Shown here piece after piece: positions 18,464-27,957 of a stretch of 56,669 bases of DNA. Each line of letters begins with the position of its first letter. Position 1 is the stretch's first letter. The translations under genes were made by a program, and so were the position numbers. The notes under the pieces were generated by a model that saw nothing but the letters and a program-made list of their open reading frames with translations, ran no database searches and was not told the origin of the DNA. This DNA comes from an uncultured Alphaproteobacteria bacterium (lineage in GTDB: Bacteria; Pseudomonadota; Alphaproteobacteria; UBA7985), in NCBI GenBank assembly GCA_905479265.1, contig CAJQLX010000043.1, positions 1 to 56,669 of the forward strand. Reading direction: 5' to 3'.

Positions 18464-19904
18464 GGGCTTAAAAGAAGAGTGCGGCTTGTTTGCCGTCTAT
18501 GGTTTGGATGATGCAGCGCTCCACACCGCGCTTGCGCTGCACGCCCAGCAACATCGGGGGCAGGAAGGGGCAGGGATCGTTTCCTTCTACGATGGTCAAT
18601 TTGAAACCCACAAGGCACCGGGTTTGGTGTCTGACCACTTTTCTGCCGATGCGGGCGGTATCAATCTGCCCGGTGACCGAGCGGTTGGCCATGTGCGCTA
18701 CTCCACCGCTGGAGGGCCGGGGACGGAAAACATTCAGCCCCTGACGCTTGATACGCGGTTTGGCCCCGTCGCCTTGGCGCACAACGGCACGCTGACCAAT
18801 GCGAACACGCTGCGCCGGGAATTGTTGGATCAGGGGCAGACCTTTACCACCAAGATCGACACGGAAGTCATCCTGCACCTGTTGGCGCGTTCCAAGGCGG
18901 AAAGCTTTCATGACGCGCTAAAGGAAGCGCTGGCGCGGGTGACGGGCGCCTTTTCGCTCATCCTGATGACCACAGACGCGATTTACGCCGTGCGCGATCC
19001 GAACGGGATGCGGCCTTTGGTTATGGGGCGGTTGGGTTCGGCGACGATGCTGGCCTCGGAAACCTGTGCGTTTGACACCTTGGGCGCGCGTTGGGTTCGG
19101 GATATTGAGCCCGGCGAGATCATCAAGATCGACAAGAACGGTCTGTCGCAGCAGGAGCTGGCGAAAAAAGGCCCAGAGCGGTTCTGCGTGTTTGAGTATC
19201 TTTACTTCATGCGGGCCTCGACCGTGTTCAACAGCCGCGCCGTTGCGGACGTTCGGGCGCGGGTTGGTAAGGAGCTGGCGGACGAAGCACCGTGCAAGGC
19301 GGACGTGGTACTTGGGGTTCCAGAGTCCGGAATCGCAGCCGCCGAAGGCTTTGCCATGGCGATGAATGTTCCCATGCGCGCCGGTTTGATGCGTTCGCCC
19401 TATGTGGGCCGTACCTTCATCGAGCCAAGCCAGAAAATCCGCTCGCTGGGCGTTCGGCTCAAGCTGTCGATCAACCGTATGATCGTCGATGGCCGCCGCG
19501 TGGTTTTGGTCGATGACTCGATTGTGCGTTCGACCACCATGTCAAAGCTGGTTGCTTTGGTGCGGGAAGCCGGTGCGACGGAAGTTCATGTGCGCATCGC
19601 CAGTCCGATGATCCGGTTTCCGTGTTTTTACGGCATCGATACGCCCAATCGCTCTGAGCTGGTGGCGGCCAATCATTCGGTGGAGGAGATCGGCAGTCTC
19701 ATTGGCGCGGATAGCCTCGCCTTTGTCTCGCTGGATGGTCTCGCCAAAGCCGTGAACCCGCCCCAAGGCGTCTCGCGCAATGGGGGCCGCGATTACTGCG
19801 ATGCCTGTTTCTCCGGCGTCTATGACGTGGCCTTGCCCGACGAAGAGTTGCAGCAGGAAATCGCGGGCGCGGGTGCGTTTCTGATGGGGAAGCCGGTCGC
19901 ATGA
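18453..19904 (+). CDS. purF: Amidophosphoribosyltransferase
   Basis: 483 residues. It makes phosphoribosylamine from PRPP and glutamine, the committed step. The N-terminal nucleophile is Cys10 (EECGLFAVYG), so a nine-residue propeptide must be removed. The PRPP motif VVLVDDSIVRSTT is at 350-362. Four Cys at 245, 391, 449 and 452 fall where the Bacillus subtilis enzyme holds its [4Fe-4S] cluster; after propeptide removal the first two are 236 and 382, as in B. subtilis. I therefore infer the oxygen-sensitive iron-sulfur type. The ATG at 18453 has AGAGGA upstream; it overlaps purN by 11 bases and purD by four. Confidence 0.96.
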   Translation: MPAEGLKEECGLFAVYGLDDAALHTALALHAQQHRGQEGAGIVSFYDGQFETHKAPGLVSDHFSADAGGINLPGDRAVGHVRYSTAGGPGTENIQPLTLDTRFGPVALAHNGTLTNANTLRRELLDQGQTFTTKIDTEVILHLLARSKAESFHDALKEALARVTGAFSLILMTTDAIYAVRDPNGMRPLVMGRLGSATMLASETCAFDTLGARWVRDIEPGEIIKIDKNGLSQQELAKKGPERFCVFEYLYFMRASTVFNSRAVADVRARVGKELADEAPCKADVVLGVPESGIAAAEGFAMAMNVPMRAGLMRSPYVGRTFIEPSQKIRSLGVRLKLSINRMIVDGRRVVLVDDSIVRSTTMSKLVALVREAGATEVHVRIASPMIRFPCFYGIDTPNRSELVAANHSVEEIGSLIGADSLAFVSLDGLAKAVNPPQGVSRNGGRDYCDACFSGVYDVALPDEELQQEIAGAGAFLMGKPVA

Positions 19905-21178
19905 GGGTTTTGATTATCGGCAGCGGTGGCCGAGAGCACGCCTTTGCCCACGCTATTCGCCAATCCGACAGGCTCAGCGCCCTGTTCGTTGCGCCGGGAA
20001 ATGCCGGCATTTTACAGCTCGCCGACAGCGCCCCGGTTGATGTCGCAGACCACAGCGCCGTTGGGCATTTTTGCGAAGCTGAGCGGATTGATCTGGTCAT
20101 TGTTGGCCCGGAAGCGCCCTTGGTTGATGGCTTGGCCGACAGCTTGCGGGCGAGAGGGGTCGCCGTTCTTGGCCCGTCACAGGCGGCAGCGGAGCTGGAA
20201 GGCTCGAAGGCATTTGTGAAGCAGCTGGCCTTCGCAAACGACGTTCCGACCGCAGACTCCCAGACCCATGATCAGGTTGATACGGCGCTGGCGGCGTTGG
20301 ATGATTTTGCTCTGCCGGTGGTGGTAAAAGCCGACGGCTTGGCGGCGGGGAAGGGTGTCATCATCGCGGAGACCAAAGCCCAAGCCGAAGACGCTGTTCG
20401 TGCTTGTTTTGACGGTGCGTTTGGCGCTGCGGGATCGCGGGTGGTGATTGAAGAATTCTTGAGCGGCGAGGAAATCAGCTGTTTCGCCCTGTGCGATGGC
20501 ACCGATTACCGCTGGCTGGGCAGTGCGCAAGACCATAAGCGCGTGGGCGAAGGCGACACGGGGCCGAACACAGGTGGCATGGGCGCCTATACCCCCGCGC
20601 CGTGCCTGACCCCCACGCTGGAAGCACAGGTGCGCCGGGATATCATTGAGCCAAGCCTACGCGCGATGGTGAATGCCGGCACACCGTTTCAGGGGATTTT
20701 GTTCGCAGGCATTATGTTGACGCAAAGCGGACCGAAATTGCTCGAATATAACGTGCGCTTTGGCGACCCAGAGGCGCAGGTGATTCTACCCCGGCTGGGC
20801 GCGCGCGCGCTGGATCTGTTCCATGCTGCGGCGACGGGCGGCTTGGGGGCGTTGGATGCTGACGTTGTCTTGGACGACCGTCACGCGCTGACGGTTGTGA
20901 TGGCGACCACGGGCTATCCCGGCAGCTACGCCAAGGGCTCAGAGATCACCTTGCCAGCGGAGACCGATCCACAGGTCATCATTTTCCATGCTGGCACGCA
21001 ACACAGCGACAATCGCTTGCTGGCCAATGGTGGCCGCGTGCTGACCGTTACCGGCCTTGGCACCAGCCTCATCGAAGCGCGAGATCGTGCTTATCAGGCT
21101 GTCGATTCAATTCAGTGGTCGGAAGGGTTCTTCCGCCGCGATATCGGTTGGCGCGCTTTGACGCCCAACACTGACTAA
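19901..21178 (+). CDS. purD: Phosphoribosylamine-glycine ligase
   Basis: 425 residues, normal length. It is an ATP-grasp enzyme that joins glycine to phosphoribosylamine (step 2). The start MRVLIIGSGGREHAF is the family signature. Further marks are PVVVKADGLAAGKGV (ATP-grasp), QDHKRVGEGDTGPNTGGMGAY and NVRFGDPEAQ. Start overlaps the purF stop by ATGA, placing it under the same translational coupling. Confidence 0.97.
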   Translation: MRVLIIGSGGREHAFAHAIRQSDRLSALFVAPGNAGILQLADSAPVDVADHSAVGHFCEAERIDLVIVGPEAPLVDGLADSLRARGVAVLGPSQAAAELEGSKAFVKQLAFANDVPTADSQTHDQVDTALAALDDFALPVVVKADGLAAGKGVIIAETKAQAEDAVRACFDGAFGAAGSRVVIEEFLSGEEISCFALCDGTDYRWLGSAQDHKRVGEGDTGPNTGGMGAYTPAPCLTPTLEAQVRRDIIEPSLRAMVNAGTPFQGILFAGIMLTQSGPKLLEYNVRFGDPEAQVILPRLGARALDLFHAAATGGLGALDADVVLDDRHALTVVMATTGYPGSYAKGSEITLPAETDPQVIIFHAGTQHSDNRLLANGGRVLTVTGLGTSLIEARDRAYQAVDSIQWSEGFFRRDIGWRALTPNTD

Positions 21179-21196
21179 AAGGAAAGAAGACCGCCC

Positions 21197-22093
21197 ATGA
21201 CGACCTTTGCGGAAGGCAAAACCAAACGCATCATCGAAGGCCCACAGCCCCACACTGTGCTGCTGCAAGCTGTGAACCGCCTGACGGGTGGAGATGCGGC
21301 GCGCGTTGCCGAAATCGATGAAATTGGCGTGTTCAAAACCGAGCAAGCCGCCAACTGCTTTGAGCTGTTAACCAAAGCAGGCATTCCGACGGCTTTTGTC
21401 GGTCGGCATTCTGATCACGAGCTGCTGTGCCGGAATTGCGACATGCTGCCGATCGAGTTTGTCGTGCGCCGCTACGCTTTTGGCTCGTACCTCAAGCGTG
21501 CGCCCCAGTTCAAAACAGACGGCACGCCGCACCGCTTTGACGCGCTGGTGCTGGAGCAGTTCCACAAGATGTCTGTCGTGGCTGCACCCGCGTCGGACAC
21601 GGCGATTCTGATGACCGAGAACGATGCGCGGGACAAGTACCTCGCGGATGGCGCTTGGGCAGAGGGTGTGTACACCGACCCGTTTATCGTAACCGGCGAC
21701 GACGCTTGGCAGCTCTATTCCGCCAAGGCACCGGTGGAGGGCGAGGCGTTGACCTCGATCAAGCCGGAGCTGTCGGGTGAAGACCTGCAGACCATCCTCG
21801 ACACCATCGTCCGCCCTACCTTTGACGTGTTGGAGCAGGCATGGGCGAAGATTGAGACGATCCACGGCCCCGTCACTCTGGTTGATGCCAAGTTCGAAAT
21901 CGGCGTGGACCGTGAAACCGGCGCCTACGTGCTGTCTGATGTTGTTGATAACGACAGCTGGCGCATCTGGCCCGGTGGCGACCCGTCCAAGCAACTGGAC
22001 AAGCAAGCCTTTCGCGATGGCCAAGCAGAGTCGCTTGTTACTGAAAACTACAAACTTGTAGCGGCACTCACCAGCCGCTTTCTGGAGGACTGA
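21197..22093 (+). CDS. purC: Phosphoribosylaminoimidazole-succinocarboxamide synthase
   Basis: 298 residues. It condenses CAIR with aspartate (step 8). The start FAEGKTKRI corresponds to the GKxK ATP-binding loop; VVRRYAFGSYLKRAP and LVDAKFEIGVD are also typical of SAICAR synthetase. It is longer and more divergent than the short bacterial PurC of about 240 residues. The ribosome site AAGGAAAG precedes the ATG at 21197, and there are 18 bases to purD. Confidence 0.94.
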   Translation: MTTFAEGKTKRIIEGPQPHTVLLQAVNRLTGGDAARVAEIDEIGVFKTEQAANCFELLTKAGIPTAFVGRHSDHELLCRNCDMLPIEFVVRRYAFGSYLKRAPQFKTDGTPHRFDALVLEQFHKMSVVAAPASDTAILMTENDARDKYLADGAWAEGVYTDPFIVTGDDAWQLYSAKAPVEGEALTSIKPELSGEDLQTILDTIVRPTFDVLEQAWAKIETIHGPVTLVDAKFEIGVDRETGAYVLSDVVDNDSWRIWPGGDPSKQLDKQAFRDGQAESLVTENYKLVAALTSRFLED

Positions 22094-22098
22094 GAACC

Positions 22099-22590
22099 AT
22101 GTCAGCAACCGAACCTAAAGTCGCCGTCCTGATGGGCTCCAAGAACGACTGGAACATCATGCAAGCCGCTTGCGACCAGCTTACTGCGCTGGGTATTGCG
22201 AACGAAGCCCGCGTGATTTCCGCCCACCGTACCCCCCAGCGGCACCACGATTTTGTCACCGAGCAAGCACCGGCTGAGGGCGTGAAGGTCTTTATCTGTG
22301 GCGCAGGCATGGCGGCGCACCTCGCGGGTGTGACGGCGGCGCTGACCAGCGCGCCTGTGATCGGTGTTCCGCTGGAAAGCGGCGGCATGGGCGGCATGGA
22401 CTCCCTGCTCTCAACCGTTCAGATGCCGGGCGGTATGCCGGTTGCGACGGTGGCTGTTGGCAAGGCTGGCGCGAAGAACGCGGCCATTCTCGCAGCGCAA
22501 ATGCTGGGTCTGGCGCATCCGGAAATCGCGGATCGCGTCAAGGATATGCGGGCCAAGCAAACCGCAGGCGTTCCGGACTTCCCGGAATAA
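22099..22590 (+). CDS. purE: N5-carboxyaminoimidazole ribonucleotide mutase
   Basis: 163 residues. It interconverts N5-CAIR and CAIR. GSKNDW (13-18) and SAHRTP with His43 are class I PurE signatures, and GGMGGMDSLLSTVQMPGG is the conserved substrate loop. It begins five bases after purC with GGAGGA inside the purC end. PurK, the partner that makes N5-CAIR, is not in the window. Confidence 0.96.
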   Translation: MSATEPKVAVLMGSKNDWNIMQAACDQLTALGIANEARVISAHRTPQRHHDFVTEQAPAEGVKVFICGAGMAAHLAGVTAALTSAPVIGVPLESGGMGGMDSLLSTVQMPGGMPVATVAVGKAGAKNAAILAAQMLGLAHPEIADRVKDMRAKQTAGVPDFPE

Positions 22591-22646
22591 GCCACGCCCC
22601 AAGCACCAAAGCCCCACAAGCCTAAACAAAGCGCGGCGGAGATAAA

Positions 22647-25517
22647 ATGAGCCAAGCCTGGTCCGAAATCGTGATCCTTCCTTCCGAAGGGCAAGCTGGG
22701 CCGGGCTTACGGCTGACTGTCCCGGCCTTGGCTGACGAAGCTGCCGCGCTGAATGCTTTGGGGGCTTTTGTGGACCCGGTGACGGAAACCGGGGCTGTGT
22801 TTTCCGCGTGGGGAACCGTCGCGCGGGAGGAAACGCTCACCGCCCGCACCGTGCTCTCCGTTGGCCCTTTGCCGGGTGTAACGGATCCGATCGCCAAAAC
22901 AGCGCTGGAAGTTCTGGCCGATTTGGGCTTGGTCCCGACCGACGCCCAAGGCTACGCCGAACGGCTGCGGGTTGAGGACAGCGCCGTTGGTGCGCCGGCG
23001 AAGCTCGCGCGTTTGTTTAACCCGCTGATCGAACGCGGTTCGGTCACCACAACGACGGCGCTTTGGCGTTTTGTCGGTGCAGAACCGCCGAAAGTTCGCC
23101 TGACCGGTGAAGAAGTCGGCTTGGTGCTGGAGGTTGATCTTCCTGATAGCGACGAGGCCTTAATCGCCTTCTCCCGCCACGGTATTCCGGGTCCAGATGG
23201 CAAGGGTCGGGGACCGCTGGGGCTGCAACTCAGCGACTTGCGCGCCATTCGCGAGCACTACGCCGCCTTGGGCCGAAAACCAACGGACATCGAAATTGAA
23301 ACGCTCGCACAAACGTGGTCCGAGCACTGCAAACACCGCCTGTTCAATGCAGACCTTGAAGGCGCAGATGGCGGGTTGTTCAAGACCTTTATCGCTGGCG
23401 CGACGAAAACGGTGCGCGCCGCCCGCGGAAAGGATGACATCTGCTTGTCCGTGTTCTCCGACAACGCTGGCGGGATCGTCTTTGACGACGACTATTTGGT
23501 TTGTGACAAAGTCGAAACCCACAACTCACCCAGCGCGCTGGATCCATACGGCGGCGCGATGACAGGTGTGGTTGGTGTGAACCGCGACTGCTTGGGCTTT
23601 GGTCAGGGCGCGCAGCCGATCCTGAACCGCTATGGCTTTTGCTTGCCGCGCTATGACGATACGTCCGTGCTTTACCGCGACAAGGACGGAACGTCTGCCT
23701 TACCCAGCGCGCGTCGGCTGATCGATGGCGTCATCAAGGGCATTGAGGACGGCGGCAACCAATCCGGCATTCCAACGCCCCAAGGCTTTATCATGTTCGA
23801 TGAGCGCTATCGCGGGAAGCCGCTGGTGTTCGCGGGCACCGTTGGCCTGATGCCGCGCCGGCTGCCCGATGGCCGTGACGCCACCATAAAGGGCACTCAG
23901 CCCGGCGATGCGATTGTCATGGTCGGTGGCCGCGTGGGAAAGGACGGCATCCACGGCGCAACATTCTCATCGGTTGCACTGGACGAAAGCTCGCCCGCAA
24001 CGGCGGTGCAGATCGGGGATCCCATCACGCAAAAACGCCTATCCGACGCGCTGATCTTTGAATTGCGAGATCAAGGGCTGATCCGCGCCCTGACCGATAA
24101 TGGCGCAGGCGGCTTGTCGTCGTCTATTGGCGAAATGGCCGAAGAAACTGGCGGTGCGGAAATCTGGTTGGATCGCGTACCGTTGAAGTATCCGGGCCTC
24201 AGCCCTTGGGAAATTTGGATTTCCGAAGCGCAGGAACGCATGAGCCTCGCGGTCAAGCCCGAGAACGTGCAAGCCGTCATCGATCACTTTGCCACGCGCG
24301 GTGTCGAAGCCACTGAAATCGGCTGTTTCACAGATACAGGCACGCTGGTCGCCACCTATGAAGACCGGCAGGCAATGGCCTTGGACATGGAATTCCTGCA
24401 TGAAGCGCCGCGTCTGTCGCTGCCGGTGGCCGCAGCGCCTTTGGCTCAATCCCGCTCGAATGCGCCGGCATTGCCCGGTGTTGCCGAGTGCCTGACGACC
24501 TTGATGGCGCAGCCCAACATGCGGGGGCGCACACCACTGATCCGGCGCTATGATCATGAAGTGCAGGCCAACGCCGTGCTCAAGCCGTTGCAGGGTGTGA
24601 ATGCTTTGCACGCTGATGCAACCGCCGTTCGGCCCGTGCTGGATCGTCCCGGCGCGGTTGCTGTGACGCAATCGCTTTTCCCACGCATGACCGAGCGCGA
24701 CCCCTATGCGGCGGCGGTGAATGCCGTGGATCTGTCGCTGCGTCAGTTGGTGGCGATGGGTGCGACTTTGGACCGGGCGGCTTTGCTCGATAACTTCTGC
24801 TGGTGCTCCGCCGATCAGCCTGAGCGGCTTTACCAACTGCGCGAGGCCGCGCGCGGGTGCCACGATACGGCTGTTCAGCACCTTGTCCCCTTTGTTTCGG
24901 GCAAGGATTCCATGTTCAACGACTTCAAGGGCTTTGACGCCGACGGTACGCCGCTGGCCGTTTCTGCGCTGCCGACCTTGCTGATTTCCGCGCTGGCGGT
25001 TTTGCCGGACTGGAAGCGTGCTGTGTCCATGGATTTCAAAGCGGCAGGAGACGCGATTTTCTGGGTTGGGCCTGCGCCGGAAGACGCGCTGGGACGCTCT
25101 GAGCTTGCTTTGGGCCTTGGCCTCAACGACGACGACCTGAGGACGCCAAAGGCTCGGGTCGAAGCCGACTATGCCAGCTTTGAAGCCGCAACCGCGCAGG
25201 GGCTTGTTGCTTCTGCCATTGCCGCCGGTTGGGGCGGTGCAGCGGCGGCGCTGACGCGTTCGGCGCTCGCAGGCGGGCTTTCAGCCAACGTCAAAGCGGG
25301 CTGGACGACAGCACAATGGTTTTCTGAGAGCGCGGGCGGCATGCTCGTTACCACCGCAGACAGCGATGCTGATGCGTTTTCCAGCACGGTTGCGCAGGCC
25401 ACGCGCATTGGCACGGTGACCGATACCGAAACCATGATGCTTGATGGCGAAGCGGTCAGCACCACGGCTGTTCTAAACGCCTACCGAACCGACGAAAGCG
25501 GGGAGATCAGCCGATGA
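22647..25517 (+). CDS. purL: Phosphoribosylformylglycinamidine synthase, large-type synthetase subunit without glutaminase domain
   Basis: 956 residues, much longer than the small PurL (about 740) and shorter than the enterobacterial fused enzyme (about 1295). The first about 175 residues precede the catalytic core and correspond to the PurS-like and linker domains of large PurL. The core begins with TWSEHCKHRLFNAD (His227), which is closer to large-type PurL than to the Bacillus form. Two AIR-synthetase-like halves follow, with ETHNSPSALDPYGGAMTGVV in the first. The glutaminase domain that ends the fused enzyme is missing and is supplied by purQ, whose start overlaps the purL stop by ATGA. 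No separate purS is present, which fits the built-in PurS-like region. Confidence 0.95.
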   Translation: MSQAWSEIVILPSEGQAGPGLRLTVPALADEAAALNALGAFVDPVTETGAVFSAWGTVAREETLTARTVLSVGPLPGVTDPIAKTALEVLADLGLVPTDAQGYAERLRVEDSAVGAPAKLARLFNPLIERGSVTTTTALWRFVGAEPPKVRLTGEEVGLVLEVDLPDSDEALIAFSRHGIPGPDGKGRGPLGLQLSDLRAIREHYAALGRKPTDIEIETLAQTWSEHCKHRLFNADLEGADGGLFKTFIAGATKTVRAARGKDDICLSVFSDNAGGIVFDDDYLVCDKVETHNSPSALDPYGGAMTGVVGVNRDCLGFGQGAQPILNRYGFCLPRYDDTSVLYRDKDGTSALPSARRLIDGVIKGIEDGGNQSGIPTPQGFIMFDERYRGKPLVFAGTVGLMPRRLPDGRDATIKGTQPGDAIVMVGGRVGKDGIHGATFSSVALDESSPATAVQIGDPITQKRLSDALIFELRDQGLIRALTDNGAGGLSSSIGEMAEETGGAEIWLDRVPLKYPGLSPWEIWISEAQERMSLAVKPENVQAVIDHFATRGVEATEIGCFTDTGTLVATYEDRQAMALDMEFLHEAPRLSLPVAAAPLAQSRSNAPALPGVAECLTTLMAQPNMRGRTPLIRRYDHEVQANAVLKPLQGVNALHADATAVRPVLDRPGAVAVTQSLFPRMTERDPYAAAVNAVDLSLRQLVAMGATLDRAALLDNFCWCSADQPERLYQLREAARGCHDTAVQHLVPFVSGKDSMFNDFKGFDADGTPLAVSALPTLLISALAVLPDWKRAVSMDFKAAGDAIFWVGPAPEDALGRSELALGLGLNDDDLRTPKARVEADYASFEAATAQGLVASAIAAGWGGAAAALTRSALAGGLSANVKAGWTTAQWFSESAGGMLVTTADSDADAFSSTVAQATRIGTVTDTETMMLDGEAVSTTAVLNAYRTDESGEISR

Positions 25518-26263
25518 CTCAACCACGTGCGATTATCCTCGCCGGCCACGGTCTGAACTGCGAACGCGAAACCGCCTTTGCCCTGCAGCAAGCAGGCGCC
25601 CGGACGGAAATTCACCACATCAACGACTTGGCAAGCAACGCGGCGGCTTTGTCCGATGCGCAGATTCTTGCGGTGCCGGGGGGGTTCTCCTTTGGTGACC
25701 ATTTGGGTGCGGGCAAGGCTTTTGCCTCCGCCCTGAATGCGCGGCTGGATGATGGCATAAATGCGCTCGTTGACCGGGGCGGGATGGCCTTGGGCATCTG
25801 CAACGGCGCGCAAATTTTGCTGAAGACAACCTTGTTTGCCGGTGCTGGCGTGACCTTGGCCCCCAATGCCGGTGGCGCGTACTTGTGCCAGTGGGAGACC
25901 CTGCGCGTAACAGCGGCGTCGCCGTGGCTTGAGGGGCTGTCCAGCTTCGATTGTCCTATTGCCCATGGCGAGGGCCGTTTTGCCTTTGCGCCGCAGGCTC
26001 TGGACCGTCTGAAAGCCGCCGGTGGGGACGTGTTGCGGTATGAAGGCGACCGTGCGCCCAATGGGGCAGAAGACGCGCTGGCGGGGATTACAGCGCATCA
26101 GGGGCGGGTTCTGGCCATGATGCCCCATCCCGAACGCGCCCTGCTTTCGCACCACCATCCAGATTTTCACCGCCAGTCCGTTCTGGCCAAGCGCGACGGT
26201 CGCGACTTGCCCGAGTTTGGTCCGACGCTTAAGCTGTTTGAAAACGCAGTGGCGGCTTTATGA
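25514..26263 (+). CDS. purQ: Phosphoribosylformylglycinamidine synthase, glutaminase subunit
   Basis: 249 residues. A class I glutamine amidotransferase that feeds ammonia to PurL. The nucleophile is Cys96 in LGICNGAQ and the His-Glu pair is His205/Glu207 in MMPHPER. The C-terminal tail DLPEFGPTLKLFENA resembles the end of the fused PurL glutaminase domain (GPWMRIFRNA in E. coli). It overlaps purL and the next gene by four bases each. Confidence 0.95.
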   Translation: MTQPRAIILAGHGLNCERETAFALQQAGARTEIHHINDLASNAAALSDAQILAVPGGFSFGDHLGAGKAFASALNARLDDGINALVDRGGMALGICNGAQILLKTTLFAGAGVTLAPNAGGAYLCQWETLRVTAASPWLEGLSSFDCPIAHGEGRFAFAPQALDRLKAAGGDVLRYEGDRAPNGAEDALAGITAHQGRVLAMMPHPERALLSHHHPDFHRQSVLAKRDGRDLPEFGPTLKLFENAVAAL

Positions 26264-26754
26264 ACGATCAACAAGAGTTAGAGTTCTTCCCCCGCATGCG
26301 AATGGCGGGCTTGAGTGCCGGTGTGATGCTGGTGCTGTTTTGCGTCCTTGCGGCGTTAAACCTTGATAAAGGCATCATCCGCATGTTGGTGATTTTCACC
26401 ATCGGCGCGATCATCGCTGCTGGTTTCGCTGCGCCCTATCTGCTGCGACGGAAACCGTCCATGAGCATCGATGGCGCAGGGATCACACTGATCCCGACCT
26501 TTGCGCGGCGGGTGTATATCCCGTGGAAGTGCCTTGCCTCTGCGCGCACGGCCATTCGGGCCAAGCACCATTTACGGCTTGAAGTCGATTGGACCAAGCT
26601 ATCGGGTGAGGATACCGACCCGACCGGCGCCAGCCTTCCGCATCCGCGTTCCGCGCCGCTGGAGCTTCACGGACTGCGCCGCATCGATCTCGATGCAAAC
26701 GTGCATGAGGTTCTGCTGATCTTGCAGCAGTACAAAGACCGCGCTGCGGCTTAG
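26260..26754 (+). CDS. Small membrane protein coupled to purQ
   Basis: 164 residues, function not recognised. Two hydrophobic helices lie at about 14-34 and 39-62 (AGVMLVLFCVLAALNL and VIFTIGAIIAAGFAAPYLL), followed by a soluble region with SIDGAGITLIPTFARRVYIPW, a pattern like bacterial PH-domain (YdbS-type) membrane proteins in which two helices precede a beta-rich domain. The start overlaps purQ by ATGA, so it is translated with the purine operon. The stop lies in a hairpin shared with the convergent neighbour. The link to purine synthesis is positional only. Confidence 0.7.
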   Translation: MNDQQELEFFPRMRMAGLSAGVMLVLFCVLAALNLDKGIIRMLVIFTIGAIIAAGFAAPYLLRRKPSMSIDGAGITLIPTFARRVYIPWKCLASARTAIRAKHHLRLEVDWTKLSGEDTDPTGASLPHPRSAPLELHGLRRIDLDANVHEVLLILQQYKDRAAA

Positions 26755-26768
26755 GCCAACCTAAGCCG
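26747..26768. terminator. Hairpin spanning both stop codons of a convergent pair
   Basis: CGGCTTAGG-CCAA-CCTAAGCCG is a perfect 9-bp stem with a 4-base loop. It contains the TAG of the purQ-coupled gene and, on the other strand, the TAG of the Gfo/Idh/MocA gene. There is no T tract, so it may stall polymerase or stabilise 3' ends on both sides. Confidence 0.5.
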
Positions 26769-27849
26769 TCATTTCGCTGAGTTCGATCCACCGCCGCTCG
26801 ACCATCGATTTCTGTGCCGCCAGACCCATTTGAACAGACATCCGACCGTCGCGGGCATCTACCTTTGCCGGCGTGCCGTCCTGCATGGCTTTTTGGAAGT
26901 CCAAATGCTGGAAATACGATGATCCAAAGTGTGACCCAGCGGCCAAAACGGCGTCGTCAATCTCGACGGTTTCTTTGACCGGGTTTTTGGGACGGCGCGG
27001 CATAAAGGTTATGACGCCATCGGGGATTTTGACTTCCAGCTTTGCCGTATCGCCAATCAGAGTGATTTCTTCTTGGTTTTCTGAACCCTCGGCAAACATG
27101 CACAGGTCCAGCTGGGCCTTGGCCCCACTCTCAAACTCAACCGCCACATAGCCGTGGTCAAAAATGTCAGGCTTCTCGCCGTTGTAGGCTTCGTTTTGGT
27201 GGTTCACGGCCTGACCGCCCATCCCCATGACGGCAACGGGGTCTTCTTGCAGGATGAACCGCATCAGATCAAAGAAATGGCAGCACTTTTCGACAAAGGT
27301 TCCGCCAGAGTTTTTGTTGAATCGGTTCCAGTTGCCAACTTTGGGCAGGAAGGGGAAGCGGTGCTCGCGGATCGACAGCATTTTCATGGCGCCAACATCC
27401 CCGGCGTGCGCGCGCTCGATCATGCGCGCAACGGGCGGCATGTAGCGGTATTCCAGTCCAACCCAGAACACCGGATCAAAGCTCTTCACCCGCTCTTCAA
27501 TCTCCAGCGCGTCTTCCATCGTCGTACACATCGGCTTTTCAACCAAATGGGCGAGGTCGGTTTGCATGGTATCGCGCAGAATATCGATGTGGGTGAAGTT
27601 GGGGGAAGCGATGATGATGGCGTCGAGGTCGGCTTTGGCCAGCATGTCGCGGTGATCGGTGAAATACTGCACCGCATCAGCGTTCGCGCCATCAATGGAC
27701 CGCATGGTCGATTCCGCCCACGTCAGGGAGCTGCGCACTGGGTCACAAACGGCTGTAACGGCGGCATCATCCAACAGGTAGATGTTCTGGATGTGCTCCT
27801 GCGCCATCATTCCGGCACCAATGATGCCATAGCGTGTGGTGTTAGACAT
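26761..27849 (-). CDS. Gfo/Idh/MocA family NAD(P)-dependent oxidoreductase
   Basis: 362 residues. The N-terminal Rossmann fold starts with YGIIGAGMMAQEHIQN. ADLDAIIIASPNFTH and the family EKP motif LVEKPMCTTMEDA follow, and the C-terminal alpha/beta substrate domain includes FWVGLEYRYMPP. Members oxidise sugars, inositols or related polyols. The ATG at 27849 has AGGAG upstream; the longer frame to 27918 has no support. An imperfect repeat CGGTATC/GATATCG (27867-27885) lies just upstream and may be an operator. Exact substrate unknown. Confidence 0.9.
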   Translation of the reverse strand: MSNTTRYGIIGAGMMAQEHIQNIYLLDDAAVTAVCDPVRSSLTWAESTMRSIDGANADAVQYFTDHRDMLAKADLDAIIIASPNFTHIDILRDTMQTDLAHLVEKPMCTTMEDALEIEERVKSFDPVFWVGLEYRYMPPVARMIERAHAGDVGAMKMLSIREHRFPFLPKVGNWNRFNKNSGGTFVEKCCHFFDLMRFILQEDPVAVMGMGGQAVNHQNEAYNGEKPDIFDHGYVAVEFESGAKAQLDLCMFAEGSENQEEITLIGDTAKLEVKIPDGVITFMPRRPKNPVKETVEIDDAVLAAGSHFGSSYFQHLDFQKAMQDGTPAKVDARDGRMSVQMGLAAQKSMVERRWIELSEMTA

Positions 27850-27957
27850 GAAATGCTCCTCCCCATCGGTATCAATCCGATATCGCACAGCGATGCCCCA
27901 CGGACACGGGCCATGCAAGCGCTATTGCTTGAGTTCTGTATTTTGCCCAAGGGCCGT

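Noticed and set aside
24039-24881. 280-codon minus-strand open frame inside purL
   Set aside because: Antisense shadow of purL with no export, domain or ribosome-site features.
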